A stretch of 21,374 bases of DNA from Holophagaceae bacterium (GTDB taxonomy: Bacteria > Acidobacteriota > Holophagae > Holophagales > Holophagaceae). Shown here piece after piece: positions 1-7,958 of this stretch (position 1 is its first letter; each line of letters opens with the position of its first letter). The stretch is taken from contig JANXQX010000178.1 in NCBI GenBank assembly GCA_025353305.1, forward strand, positions 1-21,374, written 5' to 3'. The translations under genes and the position numbers were made by a program. Under the pieces are notes generated by a model. The model worked only from the letters and a program-made list of their open reading frames with translations, had not been told where the DNA came from and did not search any database.

Positions 1-144
1 CCCACCACCCAGTTCCCGCTCTTCGAAGCCCTGCACCCCGGCGTGAAGATCGGCGAGACGCACGATCGCCACGCGACGTACCAGAAACAGGGCCGCGATT
101 GGGTGCTGATGAATACCGACGAGAAATTCATGAAGGCGAATTGA
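1..144 (+). CDS. C-terminal end of an unidentified protein (5' truncated by window edge)
   Basis: Frame 1 is open from the first base to a TGA at 142-144 and gives 47 residues ending in DEKFMKAN. The stretch is hydrophilic and has no membrane segment. Codon use is GC-rich, like the rest of the window, which supports real coding. I do not recognise the family from this tail. It is convergent with ahcY, and the strong inverted repeat at 171-241 between them could end both transcripts. Confidence 0.55.
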   Translation, partial: PTTQFPLFEALHPGVKIGETHDRHATYQKQGRDWVLMNTDEKFMKAN

Positions 145-170
145 GCTGGGCTCCCCCAAAAAAAGGATTA

Positions 171-241
171 ACCGCCAAGACACCAAGAGCGCCAAGAAAA
201 CGCACTTAGGCTTTTCTTGGCGCTCTTGGCGTCTTGGCGGT
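171..241. repeat. Near-perfect 30-bp inverted repeat, possible bidirectional terminator
   Basis: The arms at 171-200 and 212-241 are complementary at 29 of 30 positions around an 11-nt loop. Each arm is built of 'cgccaaga'-like units and ends in an A-run (left) or starts with a T-run (right). It lies between two convergent stop codons, so a terminator role is plausible. The unit structure resembles the 'cacaaaga' repeats at 4665, 5355 and 17153, so it may instead be a minimal member of that repeat family. Confidence 0.75.
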
Positions 242-272
242 GGTCTTTTAAATGATCGAAAGGGTGCCGACT

Positions 273-1682
<1,410 letters not shown>

Positions 1683-1758
1683 GCGATGCCTCCTCAGTGG
1701 CTCTGAAATGCCAGAGTGGGATGGCTTGCTCACCATTCGCCAGCCCCGGCAGGGTTGT

Positions 1759-1821
1759 GAGGTGAGCGCAGTTGTTCACATGAATCCGAGCCTGGGACAG
1801 GTGCCTCGCAGCGCTCCTCGG
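1759..1821 (-). ncRNA. S-adenosylhomocysteine (SAH) riboswitch in the ahcY leader
   Basis: Read on the minus strand, the leader contains ccgaggagcgctgcgagg (1821-1804), then caggctcgg (about 1791-1783) and ctgcgctcacctc (1771-1759). These match, in order, the conserved blocks I know for the SAH (ahcY-type) riboswitch. The P1 helix is gagcgc (1816-1811) paired with gcgctc (1769-1764). A short cctg/cagg hairpin follows, and the 5' ccgag can pair with ctcgg. The aptamer sits about 75 nt upstream of the ahcY start. This class normally switches its gene on when SAH binds. The 310-nt gap between the ahcY and ispE starts otherwise shows only weak promoter-like sequence. Recognition is by eye; a covariance search was not run. 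Confidence 0.9.
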
Positions 1822-1829
1822 ACCAGACT

Positions 1830-1859
1830 ATTTTACGTCATGCGGCCGGAAGCCGCGAA
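1830..1859 (-). promoter_or_regulatory. Possible ahcY promoter just upstream of the SAH aptamer
   Basis: A minus-strand 'taaaat' (1835-1830) is a good -10 candidate. It would put the transcript start at about 1823, right at the first conserved base of the riboswitch. The -35 (ttcgcg, 1859-1854, 18-bp spacing) is poor, so this rests mainly on position. Confidence 0.35.
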
Positions 1860-1992
1860 GGAAAAATCCAGACAGGCAGGACTAGGGTGATCCCGCGACC
1901 ACCGTGGTCTGTTAAGTAATGGGAACCATTCGGTGGACCTGCAGGAAAATTCCCGGGCTGAATATTAAAATGCTGAGGGTTAAGGTGGAGCC

Positions 1993-2856
1993 ATGGCATT
2001 GAGCATGCAGGCACCCGCCAAATTGAACCGCTACCTCGGCATTCTGGGCCGCCGGGCGGACGGTTTTCATGAATTGGAACTGGTGACAACGGTGCTGGAC
2101 TCCGTAGCGGAACTGGCCGATACGCTGCGGGCCGAGCCCGCTGAAACCTTGGGCCTGACCATTTCCGGGCCCATGGCAGACCGCCTGAGGACGGATGAAT
2201 CCAATCTGGTTATGAGGGCCTGGCGATTGCTCGAGCAGGAAGCCAAAAGAGACCTCTCGGCGACCCTGCACCTCGAAAAGCGGATCCCCCATGGCGGCGG
2301 TCTCGGCGGCGGCAGCAGCAATGCGGCCGCGGCCCTGAAACTCGGAAACCAGTTGTTCAATCTGGGCCTCTCGAAGACAGCCCTGCTGCAACTGGCCGCA
2401 AGGTTGGGTTCGGACGTACCCCTCTTCATCCTGGGTGGCAGCGTGCTGGGACTGGGCCGGGGGGAGCGTGTCTTCCCGCTTCATGACATTCCACTGGAGC
2501 CGATCCTGATCGTCCACCCTGGATTGCATGTGGGAACGCCTTCGGTCTACCAGGCGCTTCCCTCCGTGGGTTATCCCTTCCCGGAGGCACTGCCCGGACT
2601 CGCAAGCGGCGAAGCCCCGCCATGGAGAAACGACCTCTCCGGCGCGGCCATTTACGTCTGCCCATTGCTCTCAGAAGTCCGGCAGGCCCTTCTGGAAAGC
2701 GGCGGCGAACCCCTGCTTTGCGGTTCTGGTTCCTGCTGGGCGGCGCGCTACGAAACCCCAGAAAAACGCAACATTGCCGCTGGCGCATTGCGCATTGCTC
2801 ACCCATCCTGGGGAATCTGGACCGCTGGGCCCTGCTCGGCCATGCATTCGGGATGA
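1993..2856 (+). CDS. ispE: 4-diphosphocytidyl-2-C-methyl-D-erythritol kinase (MEP pathway)
   Basis: This GHMP-family kinase uses ATP to phosphorylate CDP-methylerythritol in the non-mevalonate isoprenoid pathway. At 287 residues it has typical length. The N-terminal APAKLN places the catalytic lysine at about 10. The GHMP glycine loop GGGLGGGSSNAAAAL is at 101-115, GSDVPLF with the catalytic aspartate is at 139-145, and the C-terminal glycine motif CGSGSC is at 243-248. The ATG at 1993 follows a ggtggag ribosome site. It is divergent from ahcY, and a small membrane-anchored protein starts 19 nt downstream, so the two are probably co-transcribed. Confidence 0.95.
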   Translation: MALSMQAPAKLNRYLGILGRRADGFHELELVTTVLDSVAELADTLRAEPAETLGLTISGPMADRLRTDESNLVMRAWRLLEQEAKRDLSATLHLEKRIPHGGGLGGGSSNAAAALKLGNQLFNLGLSKTALLQLAARLGSDVPLFILGGSVLGLGRGERVFPLHDIPLEPILIVHPGLHVGTPSVYQALPSVGYPFPEALPGLASGEAPPWRNDLSGAAIYVCPLLSEVRQALLESGGEPLLCGSGSCWAARYETPEKRNIAAGALRIAHPSWGIWTAGPCSAMHSG

Positions 2857-2875
2857 ATCCCGACGAAGGAGTTCT

Positions 2876-3379
2876 ATGAGCCTGAACCCTAAAGTCATTG
2901 GCGCGCTCGTGGTGGTGGTTGGAGTCGTGGCCTGGTTCGGCCTGAAGGACCGGCCGTCGTCGGACCCGGCTGTCGCCACGCAGCAGGCCACGGATTCGGC
3001 GCTGAAGGAGCTGCTTCCTTTCCTGGAAGACGCCACCAGTGCGGCCCAATCCGCGAACCGAGGGGATTCGGATTGGAACCGGGTGGCCGAGAACGCCATC
3101 CGAGCCTTTCAGGGCAAGTCAGGCAACTCAAGCCGGAAGAATCCTTACGAGCCCACTGCTCCTGCGTATGTCAACGGTCCGGCAGGAACCCGCCTCGGAA
3201 CGGTGTACCTGGACGGCAGCCATGCCACGGCGGAAGGCGTGGTGCTGGTGACTGGCATCTACCGGGACAAGGCGACCAACAGTCTTCACGACAACCCCCA
3301 GACTGTCCCGGTCAGCCCGGTTTGGAAACCCAAACCAGGCCGGGAGTTCCACGACTCAACCCTCATTCAGGGGCTGTAA
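2876..3379 (+). CDS. Hypothetical protein with an N-terminal membrane anchor
   Basis: The 167-residue reading starts at an ATG preceded by aaggag (2866-2871). The same frame continues upstream to 2528, but that part overlaps ispE and is not needed. Residues 7-23 form one hydrophobic segment (VIGALVVVVGVVAWFGL), best read as an uncleaved anchor or signal-anchor, followed by a soluble domain of about 140 residues that probably lies outside the cytoplasm. I see no catalytic motif and cannot name the family. The short distance to ispE suggests one operon. Confidence 0.8.
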   Translation: MSLNPKVIGALVVVVGVVAWFGLKDRPSSDPAVATQQATDSALKELLPFLEDATSAAQSANRGDSDWNRVAENAIRAFQGKSGNSSRKNPYEPTAPAYVNGPAGTRLGTVYLDGSHATAEGVVLVTGIYRDKATNSLHDNPQTVPVSPVWKPKPGREFHDSTLIQGL

Positions 3380-3437
3380 GAGCCTGCCCTGGCGCGCATC
3401 GCTTCCAGCACCCATCTTGATGGTGACTGGAGCGCCC

Positions 3438-3635
3438 ATGCATCCGTTGCTGCTGCCGTTCATCGCCCTTGAAGTCCCGGTACTGTTCATCTTTGCGGTA
3501 AGTGTGATCTTTCTTCGGCAGCGCCATCCCAAACAATGGCTGCCCATGCTGCTGCTGTTTGAATTCCCCTTGGTGGCCGCCGGTGGCGTGGGATTGCCAT
3601 TGTGGCTGGCCTGCCAGGTTGTCCTGGGTCGATGA
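3438..3635 (+). CDS. Small two-helix membrane protein, unknown function
   Basis: This is a 65-residue protein with two hydrophobic stretches (about 4-25 and 35-62) separated by a basic loop (RQRHPKQ). The ATG at 3438 has tggag five bases upstream. The frame also offers TTG 3417 and ATG 3420 without a clear ribosome site. It sits between the anchored protein and the ABC ATPase, 88 nt before the latter, on the same strand. No family is recognised. Size and amphipathic layout are consistent with a real small membrane protein, but homologues would be needed to be sure. Confidence 0.55.
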   Translation: MHPLLLPFIALEVPVLFIFAVSVIFLRQRHPKQWLPMLLLFEFPLVAAGGVGLPLWLACQVVLGR

Positions 3636-3723
3636 CGCGGCTCGCCGACTCTTAACGGCCATTCGCCGATGCGATTGCGTCCAATGCTCCCTGCGCTGGC
3701 ATCATGGATTACAAGAGGCATAC

Positions 3724-4644
3724 ATGAGCGAGTTGGCCCTCCGCGTCCGCGGACTGAAAAAACAGTATCCGAAAGTGCTCGCCGTGGCGGGCGTGGATTT
3801 GGACGTCAAGCGCGGAGAAGTCTTCGGCCTGCTGGGTCCCAATGGCGCGGGCAAGACCACCACGCTGGAGATGATCGAAGGGCTGACGGACCCTGATTCC
3901 GGTGAAATGGAGATCCTCGGCCTCAACTGGAAACAGAACGGATCGGAAATCCGCGCCCGCATCGGAGTTCAACTCCAGAGCACGTCGCTCTTCAACAAGA
4001 TCACCCCACGTGAGGCTCTGACGCTCTACGGCGGCTACTACCCCAAAGCCCGGACCGCCGTGGAACTTTTGGAGCTGGTGCAGCTCACCGACAAAGCCGA
4101 TGCCTACCACATCACGTTGAGCGGTGGCCAGATGCAACGGCTCGCGCTGGCCATGGCGCTGGTGAACGACCCCGAACTGGTGTTCCTGGATGAGCCCACC
4201 ACCGGCCTTGATCCCCAGGCCCGGCAAAGCCTTTGGGATGTGGTCAGGCACATCAAAGCCGAGGGCCGGACCGTGATCCTGACCACGCACTACATGGACG
4301 AAGCCGAGGCCCTTTGCGACCGCCTGGCGATCATGGATCACGGTAAAGTGCTTACGGAGGGAACGCCGGCGGAACTCATCTCGCAGTTGGCCATTCCCAG
4401 TGTCGTGGAGCTGAGCTTCGAGGGCCGGGCGCCTGCGAAGGATAGTTTCGAAGCCATGCTTGGCACCGCAGTCCAGGTACGCGGCGATCTCTGGGAAATC
4501 CCGACCCCGGACCCGAAGTCCCTGTTGCCGAAGCTCCTGGAGGCCGCTGAAACAGCCAAGGTTCCCTATCAGCAGGTGCATGTCCGAAGGGCCACGCTCG
4601 AAGATGTTTTTCTTCAAAAAACCGGCCACAGTTTAAGGGATTGA
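3724..4644 (+). CDS. ABC-2 type exporter, ATP-binding subunit (DrrA/CcmA-like)
   Basis: This 306-residue cytoplasmic ATPase energises export by a separate ABC-2 permease, almost certainly the one at 5435-6493. All nucleotide-binding motifs are present: Walker A GPNGAGKTT (38-46), Q-loop near 83, signature LSGGQ (132-136), Walker B LVFLDEP (152-158) and the H-loop histidine at 189. The C-terminal 80-90 residues form the extra domain common in drug and lipid exporter ATPases. The start at 3724 has agagg five bases upstream; the frame runs on upstream to 3559 but that portion overlaps the small protein gene. The substrate cannot be read from sequence. Its partner gene is pushed about 790 nt away by a repeat-bounded insertion. 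Confidence 0.93.
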   Translation: MSELALRVRGLKKQYPKVLAVAGVDLDVKRGEVFGLLGPNGAGKTTTLEMIEGLTDPDSGEMEILGLNWKQNGSEIRARIGVQLQSTSLFNKITPREALTLYGGYYPKARTAVELLELVQLTDKADAYHITLSGGQMQRLALAMALVNDPELVFLDEPTTGLDPQARQSLWDVVRHIKAEGRTVILTTHYMDEAEALCDRLAIMDHGKVLTEGTPAELISQLAIPSVVELSFEGRAPAKDSFEAMLGTAVQVRGDLWEIPTPDPKSLLPKLLEAAETAKVPYQQVHVRRATLEDVFLQKTGHSLRD

Positions 4645-4664
4645 ACTCACAAAGAAACATATCA

Positions 4665-4730
4665 ACCACGAAGACACAAAAAGAAACGATAAAAAAATAT
4701 GGACCACAAAGACGCAAAGACACAAAGAAG
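4665..4730 (+). repeat. Left 'CACAAAGA'-type repeat arm
   Basis: Unit-like repeats (accacgaagacac, accacaaagacgc, aaagacacaaag) separated by an A-rich stretch. The 3' part encodes the first residues (DHKDAKTQR) of the GxxExxY protein, so gene and repeat overlap. Confidence 0.8.
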
Positions 4731-5112
4731 TGAATTGGGTGAGAGAACTCAGGAGACTGCTCGGCAGGCTGTGGATGCGGCTTTCCAAGTCCACTCAATC
4801 TTAGGCCCCGGCTTATCAGAAAAGGTCTATGAGGCCTGTTTCCTCTATGAATGCTCTAAACGCGGAATGACCGTCGCCCAGCAAGTGCATGTTCCGATTC
4901 AATACGGAGACATTCGGATCGAGGCTGGCCTTCGGTTAGACATGATCCTCAACGACTGCGTCGTAATCGAATTGAAAGCCGTCGAAGCTCTAATTCCCCT
5001 ACATAAGGCCCAGCTCATCACCTATCTCAAGCTCACCGGCCTCCGCCTCGGCCTGCTCATCAATTTCAACGTCTCAATGATCAAAGATGGAATCCAACGA
5101 ATCATTCTTTGA
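4699..5112 (+). CDS. GxxExxY protein (PD-(D/E)XK nuclease-like fold)
   Basis: The 137-residue protein contains the family-naming motif GLSEKVY (38-44). It also has a restriction-fold core signature, an Asp at 81 (LRLDM) followed by ELK at 91-93 (VVIELKAVE), and then AQLITYLKLTG (104-114). These fit the PDDEXK_3/GxxExxY family, for which I know no established cellular role. The N-terminal MDHKDAKTQR is encoded by the repeat arm, and there is no good Shine-Dalgarno before ATG 4699, so translation may be weak or the true start may be internal. It is flanked by inverted repeats and followed by a deleted paralogue. Confidence 0.88.
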   Translation: MDHKDAKTQRSELGERTQETARQAVDAAFQVHSILGPGLSEKVYEACFLYECSKRGMTVAQQVHVPIQYGDIRIEAGLRLDMILNDCVVIELKAVEALIPLHKAQLITYLKLTGLRLGLLINFNVSMIKDGIQRIIL

Positions 5113-5186
5113 ACCACAAAGACACGAATTAACCACAAAGAAAATGATGAAAAACATTAACCACAAAGCCACAAAGACGCAAAGAA
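5112..5186 (+). repeat. Internal 'CACAAAGA' repeat copy between the two GxxExxY units
   Basis: This stretch contains three 'accacaaag' blocks in the same orientation as the left arm and lies immediately after the intact GxxExxY stop. Its 3' part encodes NHKATKTQR of the second, broken copy. It marks the junction of what looks like a tandem duplication of repeat plus gene. Confidence 0.75.
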
Positions 5187-5329
5187 CCGCTTTGGATGAC
5201 AAAATCCAGGCGACGGTTAGTCCGGTTTTGTATTCAACTTTTCCTGGTCAACTCGGTCCTAGGGTCGAGCCTTTCATAAGTTTAACCGTCACCATGATCA
5301 AAGATGGGAACCAGAACATTTTCCGCTGA
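5144..5329 (+). pseudogene. Remnant of a second GxxExxY gene with a large internal deletion
   Basis: The frame begins MMKNINHKATKTQR, parallel to MDHKDAKTQR of the intact gene. It then shows a decayed N-terminal region ending near LGPRVEP where the intact copy has LGPGLSEKVY, and jumps to a C-terminal tail FISLTVTMIKDGNQNIFR, parallel to LINFNVSMIKDGIQRIIL. The central part, including the D..ELK core, is missing and the GxxExxY motif is destroyed. About 60 residues remain of about 137. This indicates an old copy that lost function through deletion and point change. Confidence 0.8.
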
Positions 5330-5354
5330 ACCCTTTATTTCTTCGTCCCTTTTT

Positions 5355-5413
5355 TTCTTCGTGCCTTTGTGTCTTTGTGGTCCAGCTTTTTTTATTTTTA
5401 TGTCTTCGTGGTT
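5355..5413 (-). repeat. Right 'CACAAAGA' repeat arm, inverted
   Basis: Reverse-complement copy of the left arm, with 'ctttgtgtctttgtggtcc' and 'cttcgtggttcc' separated by a T-rich spacer. It ends about 20 nt before the permease start and supplies most of the permease's immediate 5' leader. Confidence 0.8.
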
Positions 5414-5434
5414 CCTTTTTTCTTGGTGGTGAAC

Positions 5435-6493
5435 ATGTTGCTCTGGCACCAGTTCTTGATGGAATGGAAACTCTACAGCCGGGACCGGGTGGCGATGTTC
5501 TGGACTTTCGCCTTTCCGATCCTGATGCTCCTTGGATTTGGCGTGATCTTCCGCGGTGGCGACTCGCCCAAGCTAAGCGTTGTCTGGGTCCAACCCGCCC
5601 AGATGGCGCCGAAGGATGAAGCTCTGCTGAAGACGCTTGAGAAATTTCGCACAAAGCTCATCCCGCTTTCTCCGAAAGAAGCCGAAGCCAGATGGTCGAA
5701 GGGTGAAACCGCAGCGCAGGTGGAATCCACCGGCGATGGCTTTCGCATGAAGGTGAACAGCTACCTTCTGGCCCAGGGCCAGATGACCGCGCAAATCGTG
5801 CAGCAGGCTTTTCTCATTTCCCAATCGGAACTCCGGGGGGAGCCCATGCCGAAGCTCATCCCGGTGAGCATGGAGAGCCCCGGGCACGCTACCGCCGCCA
5901 ATTATGCGGCGTTCCTGCTGCCAGGCCTGCTGGGCATGAACCTGATGAGCATGGGGCTGTTCGCGGTGGGCATGGTGAATGTGAGCTACCGGGAGAAGGG
6001 GAAGTTCCGCCGACTCGCCGTGACGCCATTGCCAAAGTGGATATTCCTGATGGGCCAGGTGATGCATCGCCTCACCGTCACCTTGATCCAGACCATCTTT
6101 CTGCTCATCGTCGGGCGCCTGGTGTTCGGCATCGAGAACCAGGGCTCCTATCTGCTTCTGAGTGTCGTGATGGTGGTGGGTACGGCCTGTTTCATGGCCA
6201 TGGGTTTCGCCCTGTCGAGTTTCGCGGAAACCAGCGAAACCTACGCTGCTATCTCGAACCTGTTGTTCTTCCCCATGATGTTCCTGAGCGGCGTGTACTT
6301 CACCTTGGACGCGGCCCCCAAATGGCTCCAGCATGCGGTCATCGCCCTGCCCCTCTCGCCCTTTCTGAAGGCCCTTCGCGCGGTCTACAACGATGGCGCT
6401 GCACTCACCAGCCACCTCTTCGGCCTGGGGATCATTTTGATCTGGACCGCGGCCTGCTTCGGCCTTGCCGTGAAGCGGTTCAGGTGGGCGTGA
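5435..6493 (+). CDS. ABC-2 type exporter, membrane subunit
   Basis: This 352-residue inner-membrane protein is the expected partner of the ATPase at 3724-4644. The topology is one TM helix at about 20-39, a large external domain at about 40-155, and five further helices near 157-182, 212-232, 239-262, 271-291 and 327-346. A cytoplasmic REKGKFRRL segment (186-194) matches the conserved loop of ABC-2 permeases. The frame runs upstream to 5369, but that extension (MSLWSSFFYFYVF...) is translated repeat sequence. ATG 5435, with ggtgg five bases before it, gives a normal N-terminus; GTG 5429 is the alternative. Insertion of the GxxExxY element removed the usual tight coupling to the ATPase gene. 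Confidence 0.9.
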   Translation: MLLWHQFLMEWKLYSRDRVAMFWTFAFPILMLLGFGVIFRGGDSPKLSVVWVQPAQMAPKDEALLKTLEKFRTKLIPLSPKEAEARWSKGETAAQVESTGDGFRMKVNSYLLAQGQMTAQIVQQAFLISQSELRGEPMPKLIPVSMESPGHATAANYAAFLLPGLLGMNLMSMGLFAVGMVNVSYREKGKFRRLAVTPLPKWIFLMGQVMHRLTVTLIQTIFLLIVGRLVFGIENQGSYLLLSVVMVVGTACFMAMGFALSSFAETSETYAAISNLLFFPMMFLSGVYFTLDAAPKWLQHAVIALPLSPFLKALRAVYNDGAALTSHLFGLGIILIWTAACFGLAVKRFRWA

Positions 6494-6503
6494 TCCTAGT
6501 CGA

Positions 6504-6597
6504 AAGTTGAAGAGTTGAAGAGTTGAAAAGTTGAGGAGTGAGGCATTAAGCTCTCGACTCTTTGACTCCTCGACTTCTCGACTTCTCGACTTGTAAC
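6504..6597. repeat. Imperfect inverted repeat of TCGA-type units after the exporter operon
   Basis: The left arm (about 6504-6539) is built of 'agttgaag' units and the right arm (about 6560-6597) of 'ctcgactt' units, which are roughly complementary. Each unit is 8-9 nt. It follows the permease stop by 10 nt and precedes the MFS gene, so it may act as a terminator. Similar short arrays occur at 16704-16740 and 20445-20468. Confidence 0.65.
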
Positions 6598-6689
6598 TTG
6601 GAGCCCGATGGCCGCCGCGCCGGATAATGGGCGAGGTGAATTCCGGATTGTCTGCTCAGCCCGTTATCCTTAGGGGTTGGAGATTAAGC

Positions 6690-7958
6690 ATGAATGATCG
6701 AAAAGCCCGAGTGGCCATCTTCCTGACGGTCTTCATGGACCTGCTCGGGTTTGGGATCGTGATTCCCATCCTGCCCCTTTATGCCGAATCCATAGCAGCC
6801 CACGGCGAGGCCCCCTGGATGCAGGCCAGCACCGGCTGGATGCATCTGCAGGATGTGGGCGCATTCTGGGCGGGCGTCGTCTTCATCAGTTTTTCGGTCA
6901 TGCAATTCATCGCCACTCCGATCTTGGGCCGCATCTCAGACAAGGTCGGGCGAAAACCGGTGCTCTGGATTTCGCTCATGGGTTCGGCGGTCGGCTACTT
7001 GATGATGGCCCTCACCATGCATTTCGAATGGGTGCTGGCCGCGCGGATCCTGGACGGAATAACAGGGGGCAACATCGCCGTGGCGCAGGCAGCCATGACC
7101 GATGGCTCCAAACCCGAAGAGCGTTCCAAGCTGCTGGGAATGATCGGTGCGGCCTTCGGTCTGGGCTTCGTGATCGGCCCCGCCCTGGCGGGTGTTCTGG
7201 CGGGTTCTTCCCTCGGTGAATCGATGCTCGTCCGGCACGGCTGGCACCTGCCTTTCTTCGTGGCTGCGGGACTGTCATTCCTGGCTGCGACCTTCGTGCT
7301 GGCCTGGCTGCCGGAGACCCTCACACCTGAATTGCGCGCCAAGGCCAAGGCCAAGGAGACGCGCGGGCATGCATTGCTGGTGGCGCTGAAGCGGCCGGGC
7401 ATGGCGCAGTTGCTGTTCATCGCGCTCCTTGCTATGTCCGGATTCGCGATGATGGAAGGCACCTTCAGTCTGCTGGCCCACGCGCGTTTTGGTTTCGGCC
7501 AGCGGGAAGTGGGCTATCTGTTCGCCTTCATCGGCATCCTGATCGTGCTTTACCAGGGTGGCCTGGTCCGAGTGGTGAGCAAGCGGCTTCCTGAGCGGGC
7601 CGCCATCCTTTCAGGCCTCGCCTTGATGGTCTGCACCTTGCCATTCCTCCCCTCGTCTCCCTGGAAATGGCCTTTCCTGCTCCTGATCATTCCCTTGTCC
7701 TGGGGGTCAGGCATGAACAGCACCGCCACCAGCGCACTGGCATCGCAGCTGACGCCCCCCGAGGAACAGGGCAGCCTGTTCGGCGCCATGGGAGCCATGC
7801 AGGGCCTGGGCAGGATCATTGGCCCGGCCATCGGCACTTTCGCGTTTGCGAAATGGGGCTATGCATCGCCCTACTTCATCGCCACGGCCACGGTAGGCTT
7901 GGGTCTGCTGCTGGCGTTGACCCTTCGCAATGTGCATGGTGGATTGAAAAATGCTTGA
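6690..7958 (+). CDS. MFS transporter, DHA1 (TetA-like drug:H+ antiporter type)
   Basis: This 422-residue inner-membrane protein has about 12 hydrophobic segments. Helix 1 carries DLLGFGIVIPILP (17-29), typical of the TetA/DHA1 group. The loop 2-3 motif A is GRISDKVGRKP (80-90), and LDGITGGN lies in helix 4. A basic central loop (RAKAKAKETRG) separates the two halves. ATG 6690 has ggag seven bases upstream; the frame extends to 6627 without a better site. Its last 8 nt overlap hutH, so the two are translationally coupled. The substrate is unknown; the link to hutH might suggest an amino acid or amine, but DHA1 members usually export drugs. Confidence 0.9.
   Translation: MNDRKARVAIFLTVFMDLLGFGIVIPILPLYAESIAAHGEAPWMQASTGWMHLQDVGAFWAGVVFISFSVMQFIATPILGRISDKVGRKPVLWISLMGSAVGYLMMALTMHFEWVLAARILDGITGGNIAVAQAAMTDGSKPEERSKLLGMIGAAFGLGFVIGPALAGVLAGSSLGESMLVRHGWHLPFFVAAGLSFLAATFVLAWLPETLTPELRAKAKAKETRGHALLVALKRPGMAQLLFIALLAMSGFAMMEGTFSLLAHARFGFGQREVGYLFAFIGILIVLYQGGLVRVVSKRLPERAAILSGLALMVCTLPFLPSSPWKWPFLLLIIPLSWGSGMNSTATSALASQLTPPEEQGSLFGAMGAMQGLGRIIGPAIGTFAFAKWGYASPYFIATATVGLGLLLALTLRNVHGGLKNA

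Larger units (their letters stand above)
4665..5413. mobile_element. GxxExxY element bounded by about 60-bp imperfect inverted repeats
   Basis: The left end (4665-4730) and the reverse complement of the right end (5355-5413) share the same order of blocks: accacgaagaca, an A-rich spacer containing taaaaaaa, then ggaccacaaagac and further caaag/cgaag units. A third copy in direct orientation lies at 5112-5186, between an intact GxxExxY gene and a deleted one. The element separates an ABC ATPase gene from its permease gene, so it looks inserted. No transposase is encoded and I could not identify a target duplication, so movement is inferred, perhaps helped by a factor elsewhere. Confidence 0.55.

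Noticed and set aside
1683..1736. Longer ahcY start at 1736
   Set aside because: The extra 18 residues lack conservation and would bury the strong gaggagg ribosome site that precedes ATG 1682.
4665..5413. Short repeated 'cacaaaga' units considered as a CRISPR array
   Set aside because: Units are contiguous 7-9-mers without unique spacers of constant length, and they occur in both orientations.
5369..5434. N-terminal extension of the permease as a transmembrane segment
   Set aside because: The extension is entirely repeat-derived, and normal ABC-2 permease sequence begins at 5435.
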